From Phoronis australis (Eukaryota > Phoronida > Phoronidae): a DNA stretch of 64,000 nt. Position 1 is the first letter of the stretch, and every line of letters begins with the position of its first letter. The position numbers and the translations under genes are program-made. This document shows, one piece after another, positions 50,959 to 64,000 of the stretch. Location of the stretch: assembly GCA_002633005.1 (NCBI GenBank), contig NMRA01000062.1, positions 354,111 through 418,110 on the forward strand, in the 5' to 3' direction. Below the pieces are notes generated by a model that saw nothing but the letters and a program-made list of their open reading frames with translations, was not told the origin of the DNA and made no database searches.

Positions 50959-51050
50959 ATGTGGTCCCGTGTGATCTTCTTCAGCAGAGGGGTGAACGAA
51001 CCTGAGAAGGCGGAGTTCTTCCAAGAAATTTGAATGCGCTTACTGCACGA
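50959..51050 (-). other. candidate non-coding exon 1 of Hsc70 copy B
   Basis: A consensus donor GTAAGTAC lies at 50,953-50,958 on the minus strand, with a TATA-like CTATACAAA at about 51,070 and a perfect CRE at 51,088-51,095. Splicing to the acceptor at 47,597 gives a 3.4-kb intron, similar in scale to copy A. The pentamers near 51,020 (TTCTTGGAAGAA) are not in heat-shock-element register. Confidence 0.35.
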
Positions 51051-51087
51051 GGTCACACACCTCAGTTTTGTATAGTTCGAATGGATA

Positions 51088-51095
51088 TGACGTCA
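51088..51095. promoter_or_regulatory. CRE palindrome TGACGTCA upstream of Hsc70 copy B
   Basis: An exact CREB/ATF consensus, just upstream of a TATA-like sequence and the candidate first exon. CRE-driven basal expression would suit a constitutive Hsc70. The assignment rests on position only. Confidence 0.4.
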
Positions 51096-51399
51096 CGGTG
51101 GTCTTCTAGATTTTTCCACATACACTTCATCGTAGCGCCATCTAGTAAGAATTTGACTTCAGGGCTAGTTAGCTCATAAACGAAAAACCCTAGCGCATAT
51201 TTTAAAATAAATATTTTTTCAATTAATTTGAAATATTCTAAGACTTCCCTTTTAAAGTTTGTTAAATTGATAGTACATGTAGTGTTCTTAAGATACTGCC
51301 TAATATGAAAATTTCCAAGACATACAATCAGATTAATTACGTTTAGTTATTAGCTTTCGGTTTTGTTTATGATCCAAATCCTCAAATGAAATTCAAAAA

Positions 51400-52510
51400 C
51401 AGGTTAAATCACAGTTCCAATTCAGATGGGTAAATGTCTCTGGCACTTTTTTACAAAATGTACATAAACCTGTATCTTGAACTTCAGTCTTATGCAGAAA
51501 TAGTTTTGTTGGTGTTAACAGATGTATGAAACTAGCCTGAAACCATCAATCTAGTATCACTAGTAAATTGTAAATAGGTATACCCCTTTCTCCACCGACC
51601 AATCGGGAGATGTATCAATATCAAGGTAAGTTTACCACTTATATTCTTGTTTTGGCTCTGTTTAAATAGAATTAAATGAGAATATGTATATTTTTCGCTA
51701 AACTTACAATTACAACTGGCATATTTGGGAGAGCTCAGACCAAAATACATTTTGATGTCTTTTCACGAAGTGCTATAAAACGCATCTCCAAAGAGTAAAT
51801 AATTCCACATTCTCAACAGCTACAACAACAGATGTTTCCAAAATAACCATTCAACATTCTTCTAAACCAACATAGTTTCAGTGATTTAAAAAGACTCAAT
51901 ATGAATCCTTTTGCAACCACCGGTTTTCTTCGCTACCACGTCGCCAAGACTTTTTGAATGTCTTGAATTTTCTGAGTGTAATTTTAACTAATAGAATGAC
52001 ACTGAAGTTTATTCCCAAAAACGCAATGATAAGAAGGCCACAAGAGATTAACCTCCAGACTTAAACAAGTATTACTCGATTTCCTAGAATCAATCCCTAG
52101 GCAACGAGTTTTGTCCATATTGGGTTTCAGTCCCAAAAACTGGCCCAAGAGATCCATAGCGACTAGACCCTCTAACAAAGTATCATTAGGCCGAATAGCA
52201 ATTTTTTTGTTCTTTAACTCCAATTTGCATTTCCTTCATCTTCCTATCATTCTGAAATGGTTTGTCATAATTTCCACGCATAAAATAAATATATACGGAG
52301 AAAGAGATCCACTTGTCGTCATCCGCGACCAACAGGAAAATATTCAGACGCGAAACTGTGTTTAATAATATTCTGTCAAAGACTTTGTTCAATAAATGAA
52401 TCCAATCGATAAAATTTGCATGGTAAGTAATTTAGACGAAACATTGTAGGAATACTTCCAATATACAGAATCGAAGGCTTTTTCAAAGTCAACCACGACT
52501 AGTAGTCTCT
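51400..52510 (-). pseudogene. decayed L1/Tx1-type LINE reverse transcriptase fragment
   Basis: Minus-strand translation, with frameshifts and stops, gives VDFEKAFDSVYWKY (about 52,455-52,495), LGLKPNMDKTRCLGI (about 52,100), and near 51,470-51,400 a C-terminal LCTFCKKVPETFTHLNWNC. The first two are reverse-transcriptase blocks. The last is the C-x2-C-x(7-8)-H-x(4)-C motif found at the end of L1/Tx1 ORF2. The YxDD region between is lost or garbled. No endonuclease or ORF1 was seen. It is an old, dead 5'-truncated copy between the two Hsc70 genes. Confidence 0.7.
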
Positions 52511-52599
52511 AAATATTAAAATTGTTGTTAGTTTTCATAACCTCGAGTGTAGATTCGCCCTCAGTTACTGTGATTTAGTCTTCAAGCATTTCATTTGAT

Positions 52600-53640
52600 T
52601 TACTCAATTTTGGAGTAGCAAAATGATAAAGGAAGTTACCATCTCTGTAAGAATATGATTTTTTGTAAAAATTTCGAGTTTCATTTAACAGTTCAAATTG
52701 TCCAGTTAAAACTTCGTTATATTTTTATTGAGAGAGGTTTCGAAACAGCTTTATTTTTACTCTAACGTGTCAATGAACTGAATAACTGAGCTCAGGGTGT
52801 CCAGTGATCTTAGTACATATCCGCTGGAAAGAAATAGATGTTGAATGTGAAAAGTCGTTTCTACGTACTCATGCAAGAAAGGTCAACTATACGAATGTGT
52901 AATTTACTTGGAGTTTAAAATAAATAGATGCATGTTTAAGAACACAAAACCATGTTAAAAATCCATTGTACTTTGATGATATCCAGGGAACATTGGGAAA
53001 AATTGCTTTCTTGTAACTTTAAGAACATTTATAGACACAAGAATCATGTCCATTTTACTCTGAAGACGAAAGATTGGGAACCCTATCAAAATAGAAGTCT
53101 TTTCGAGGTCTTACCAAATAAGAATTAAAAAGGGGCCACAGGTTTGAAGTTTAAATCTCGCGAACCTCCCTGTATTCGCATAAAACACTATCCGGATTAC
53201 GTCACATCCAACGACGGCATGTATGACGCTGTTTTATAAATGTGCGAAACCTCTCCATTAACAGAATATTCAGTTTCTAAATTTGCAAAGTATTTCAATG
53301 GGTTTTCAGCGTTTTTGATCCAGTTGGCCCGTGCTTTTGTATACATCGAAGATCGCTAGAGCCAACCACTTCTGATTTTACTAAGTAAGTTTTCCGAAAA
53401 TATGCGAGCACTGCCTCTATGGTCAGATACATAGCTCTCGGTTTCAAGGTACTCAACGACTAGCAAAAAAACCCGATTTATTCATACAATCTGCCCGAGT
53501 CCATGGGATGTCTTTAAATACGCAAGTCACACAACAGCTCAAGTTGTGAACACTTGATAGAAAACCTGACACACCGTCAATACAACATAATGCCAGCCAC
53601 CCTGTGTTGGGTCAAACAACGTCCATACTTATGTGCAGAA
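52600..53640. other. intergenic between LINE and Hsc70 copy A 3' end
   Basis: No gene, clear repeat or conserved site recognised. The left part may be more of the decayed LINE. Confidence 0.4.
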
Positions 53641-53645
53641 GAACA

Positions 53646-53651
53646 TTTATT
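53646..53651 (-). terminator. poly(A) signal AATAAA, Hsc70 copy A
   Basis: A canonical AATAAA on the minus strand about 260 bp beyond the stop codon, a plausible 3' UTR length. Confidence 0.5.
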
Positions 53652-53911
53652 TTCTTTTATCACTTGACTTTATGGTACTGTAAAACGTGGAATATTACAA
53701 AATGAGGTAACAAAAACGAGAGATGATGTAAATAACTTAAATAATGCATAATCACAGATAGCGTGCTCTTGTCATACCACATGAGTCACTCAGAGTAATT
53801 CCTCTCCAAAACATGATCTGTTACATAGAGTTTAACACAAAATTATCTGTCACAATACTATCATTTAGGTCATGTCACTCCATAGCCATATGTTGTGTGG
53901 TACCGTCTTGT

Positions 53912-61069
<7,158 letters not shown>

Positions 61070-61076
61070 GGCGAGT
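61070..61076 (-). other. 5' UTR start of coding exon 1, Hsc70 copy A
   Basis: The acceptor TTTTTTCAG ends at 61,077, leaving only seven untranslated nt before the ATG. Copy B has the same arrangement (47,590-47,596). Both genes must therefore begin in a separate non-coding exon, as the vertebrate HSPA8 gene does. Confidence 0.7.
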
Positions 61077-61311
61077 CTGAAAAAAGCATAAACAATGCCA
61101 ATGTTTGATAAGGAGCAAAATGGTTCAGGTTTGATGAAAGAGACAAGGCCCTCACAGGCCTTCATTAAAATCATGCGAGCAATTTAACAAGTTACAGACG
61201 GGATGTACTGAAGAGGAATTAAGACTTATATCACGTCTCTGATCATAATTGGTAAAAATGACGTTAATTAACTAAGACTGGCCTTCCCAGCAAGGAGACC
61301 TATTGATTCCA

Positions 61312-61440
61312 GGGCTCAACACTAACGGTTGCCCGATTGCCCGTGTACATGTAGATTTTGCGTCGGGCAAGTGGAATTTGAAAAGTACTTGCCCGATGGG
61401 CAAGTTAAAAAGCTAGCCGCATAGGCAAGTAGATCCTAAG
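61312..61440. repeat. CAGGGCTC...TTGCCCG repeat piece
   Basis: Begins CAGGGCTCAACACTAACGG and contains short mirrored GTTGCCCG / CGGGCAAG motifs repeated four times, an arrangement typical of termini of some invertebrate hAT-like elements. No far end was identified. Confidence 0.35.
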
Positions 61441-61737
61441 ATTGTCTGCTCGACATTTGCTCCAAAGTAATGAACCCCCGACACAAGCTTAAAAACCGTC
61501 GAAAAAGCTCCTGTGGCCGTCAAAGAAACTCCCGTCTTCGAATGAGCACCGAAAGGAAAATAGAACGAGTGTGATAAAGCGTGCACAGATGACGCTCGCG
61601 GTCAAATCCTTTCGATTCTCTGAACGTGCCCTGCAGTTTCTGAATAAGTTGTCACGTGATACTACTGATCGTCTGCACTCTGGCAAAACGTCTAAACATG
61701 GAAGCCGTCCAGGCCTGGACGGCATTGGTTTAGTTNA

Positions 61738-61889
61738 ACGTCGTCTGCAACGCCGCGGTAAGAAAGGAATTTGCCGCGGAAATTTCATATCAAATCCGAT
61801 TTTTTTACGCGGAAATATTATAAAAAAAAGCGGAAAGCACATTTCAAAAAAGCGGAAATCCGCGTTTCCGCGGAAAATTCCAAGCCCTG
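61738..61889. mobile_element. right part of hAT-like MITE
   Basis: Nearly identical to the right 150 bp of the element at 16,228-16,745, ending CCAAGCCCTG. A single N at 61,736 marks the junction with unrelated sequence to the left, so a collapsed or misjoined assembly is possible. Confidence 0.6.
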
Positions 61890-62898
61890 GTGACCAATCA
61901 GAACGCAGAATTCTTGACACACTTTTGTTTCCAACATGCCATTTAACCAGACAACCAACACGTTGCTGGGTTAAACTTATTGTTTGTCGACATTTCACAA
62001 GGAGGCGGAGCTTGCAATTGGTCAATTACCATGAATGAAACTAATCTATACACGAGTCAATTAAATATTGCACATTTTGGGCATTTGTCTCCCCCAAGAA
62101 AATTAACCATTGAACCAGAGAACCACCGTTGTTACCCATGACCTTTCAAAGTGAAATAAACTGACCCGGAAATCAAAGGATTTGCTGTAACGGTATGGCT
62201 AGATACCGAAACAAAAGTTAAAGTGGCACCCTCTAACTGACACGTGTATTCGAGAAGGTAAGTATGCAATTTGAAATAGGAGAAATTACACAAAGAAAAA
62301 AGGCCAAAATTCCAGAACTGCCCTTAAGTCATTGAAGATGTAAACTACAATGAAAGAAAAATTTCTAGTAAAAAAACGTCCACGCCCATGGGTGTTTATT
62401 TGGTGTTACAACTTCTGGGGTCAAGATAGTGTGGAGTTTATTCGGAAAATTTCTTCTTAAAAGCCCACCCAGCATCAACTTTTAGTCACCAATTCACTTT
62501 TGGCCAGGTCATCAAATGCAACATGGTGTTTATGGAGCGCTATGCTTCATCAAAGATATGTAAAGAACCAGAAAGGTACACTGAAGAAATTAAGCAATTT
62601 TTAAGTTACAATTTCACACATTTTAGAGAGGCGAAAACCAATTACTTGGTGACTGAATTTGGGCTACTGCTGTTAAACATACACAACATGAGATTAAAAC
62701 AGAAACTGAAAGGGGAGAATTATAGCCCCTCGCCAGCCAGTCGTGGGGTGTGTTGTTGAACTGTAATGGTGTTAGTTCACCGTAATTGAACATACCCATC
62801 AGGCCAATCAACTAATGTGAAAATCAATGCAGTCAGGAAGATAATGATATCGAAAGAAGCCGACTCGCAACGTCCGAGACTGGAACGAAGCTGGATGG

Positions 62899-63033
62899 GG
62901 GCACTGGTCGGATATAACAGATCCTGATTTTGAGAACCTAGCATCACTGAGTAACGCCGAACGAGGTCGTCAATGCGTTCAGTGGATGAAACTCGTTCTC
63001 AAAATCAGGGACCGCTTATTCCGACCAGTGCCC
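62899..63033. mobile_element. small foldback MITE (GGGCACTGGTCGGA arms)
   Basis: Two 39-bp arms, GGGCACTGGTCGGA at the outside and GATTTTGAGAAC at the inside, face each other around a 57-bp loop, 135 bp in all. It lies upstream of the first coding exon of Hsc70 copy A, within its inferred first intron. Confidence 0.6.
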
Positions 63034-63488
63034 TAAATGGGTTCCAGCTAAGTGTTAATAACAATCCCGACTCCAAACACACAGCCACTTCCTATTTGTA
63101 TTTTTTAAATTCTGTCTTAAAGCTGATTCCTAACTTGCATGCTCCAAGACACGTCGCCAAATTCGTGGTTTTTTAATTTTCGGCTACGGTTTTTTTCTGA
63201 CAATAAAATTTTGAAGTCAATTTTAGTGGACACACGTCCAAACTGCGAGATCCAAAGGAAATTTCGGATTCCAAATGATGAGTGTATACTTTTGACTAAA
63301 ACCTGAATTCAATTTTAAAGTGGGAGCACGTGCTTCAGTGGGGCCGGACAACCGCTAACAAAGGATAGGCGAGCATACACTCTTCGTTAAGTCACAACAG
63401 TGAGCCTGAGGATTGTATTTTAAATAAAACTAAACTAAGAAAAGTTATTTGTTCAAGTTAGTAATTCCTATTTCGACTTAATACTTAC

Positions 63489-63600
63489 AAATTATCAGGT
63501 AATTTATGAAGAATTCACAGATTCGAACAAACGCGACCAGCTTGCCTCAGCGCTTCCAATCGAGTGGCACGTCACGTGAATGGACAGTATGTCGATCATG
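63489..63600 (-). other. candidate non-coding exon 1 of Hsc70 copy A
   Basis: A consensus donor GTAAGT occupies 63,483-63,488 on the minus strand. The roughly 110 nt upstream of it lie just below a perfect heat-shock element and CCAAT boxes. Spliced to the acceptor at 61,077 this would give a 2.4-kb first intron. The transcription start is not determined. Confidence 0.5.
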
Positions 63601-63634
63601 TGTTTCATGAGGTTAAAGGCGGATATACGTCATA

Positions 63635-63647
63635 TTCTGGAATGTTC
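63635..63647. promoter_or_regulatory. perfect heat-shock element (TTCTGGAATGTTC)
   Basis: Three contiguous inverted HSF pentamers with exact two-base spacing, TTC-tg-GAA-tg-TTC, lie about 150 bp upstream of the candidate first-exon donor of Hsc70 copy A. This is the canonical trimeric HSF1 site. A further GGAA half-site follows at about 63,653 but is out of register. Confidence 0.7.
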
Positions 63648-63746
63648 TGCGAGGAATGCACTGGTCATCCTGCCTTCGGTTGAACGAATTATTGGAGCAT
63701 GGGACCAGTTTGAAGGAGGCTGCTCACTGACTAGCTGAGATATCTG

Positions 63747-63786
63747 ATTGGTTCTCGATATGACGACTTCTGGCTTATAGACCAAT
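63747..63786. promoter_or_regulatory. pair of opposed CCAAT boxes upstream of Hsc70 copy A
   Basis: ATTGG at 63,747-63,751 and CCAAT at 63,782-63,786, each in a TGATTGG/CCAATCA context typical of NF-Y sites, lie about 100 bp beyond the heat-shock element. CCAAT plus HSE is a common Hsp70 promoter combination. Function is inferred. Confidence 0.4.
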
Positions 63787-63960
63787 CAGGTTGAACCGGC
63801 GTAGCCGCTAAGTCAATCATCGCAAAAGAGTGTCACGTTGCAGAATAGACTGCAAATACTAGAGAACGACAGACGGCCTATTGGGTGTGCCAAATCTGCT
63901 AGTCCCACCCCCTTTATGAGATAAAATTTTCTGCCCGATTTCACGAAACGGAAATTTAAA

Positions 63961-64000
63961 CAGAGGCGGATTTAGGGGGGAGGGGGAGGGAGCATGCCCC
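63961..64000. mobile_element. CAGTGGCGGATTT-type element cut by the window edge
   Basis: CAGAGGCGGATTTAGGGGGGAGGGG matches the terminus seen near 30,260 and 29,100. The rest lies outside the window. Confidence 0.45.

Noticed and set aside
51005-51030. HSF-like pentamers TTCTTGGAAGAA upstream of Hsc70 copy B
   Set aside because: The TTC and GAA units are three bases apart rather than two, so it is not a proper heat-shock element.
61489-62038. 178-codon frames on both strands upstream of Hsc70 copy A
   Set aside because: They run through a MITE and an unresolved base (X in the translation). Nothing resembles a known protein.

Overview
This is eukaryotic DNA from an animal nuclear genome. Coding exons are short and split by GT-AG introns. 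The DNA between them is AT-rich and full of degenerate repeats. The cytosolic Hsc70 genes have metazoan-type introns. The mix of a L1/Tx1-type LINE, hAT-like MITEs and tRNA-like SINE sequence suggests an invertebrate, probably marine, but I cannot name the species. Two short N runs (around 33,014 and at 61,736) show this is a draft assembly. I found no convincing plus-strand gene.

Layout, all genes on the minus strand. (1) 8,319-30,462: a WD40-repeat gene resembling the ciliary/testis WDR97 family. I assembled 19 coding exons by matching splice sites and phase; they give 699 codons with no stop. The 3' end was not found; a possible further exon lies at 3,908-3,957. Its introns hold at least six different minisatellites. 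(2) 36,558-47,589: Hsc70 copy B, nine coding exons, 649 aa. (3) 53,912-61,069: Hsc70 copy A, eight coding exons, 654 aa. Both end in EEVD and are complete. They are a head-to-tail tandem duplication: they share all intron positions except one, which is present only in B.

Similarity between the two Hsc70 copies is patchy. The first exon, the last exons and one intron are nearly alike, while exon 2 and the middle exons are clearly diverged, which suggests gene conversion. The conserved intron contains a candidate C/D-box snoRNA in both copies. Copy A has a perfect heat-shock element near 63,640, upstream of a likely non-coding first exon. Copy B has a candidate non-coding first exon near 50,960 with a consensus CRE upstream and no perfect heat-shock element that I could find. 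The pair may therefore be one heat-inducible and one constitutive chaperone gene.

Intergenic DNA. 1-3,900 holds a hAT-like MITE and a long-TIR element. 30.5-36.5 kb holds a candidate upstream exon for the WDR97-like gene, a roughly 840-bp triplication and a 68-bp minisatellite. 47.6-53.9 kb holds the copy B upstream region, a MITE and a decayed LINE. 61-64 kb holds the copy A upstream intron, several MITE pieces and the heat-shock promoter.
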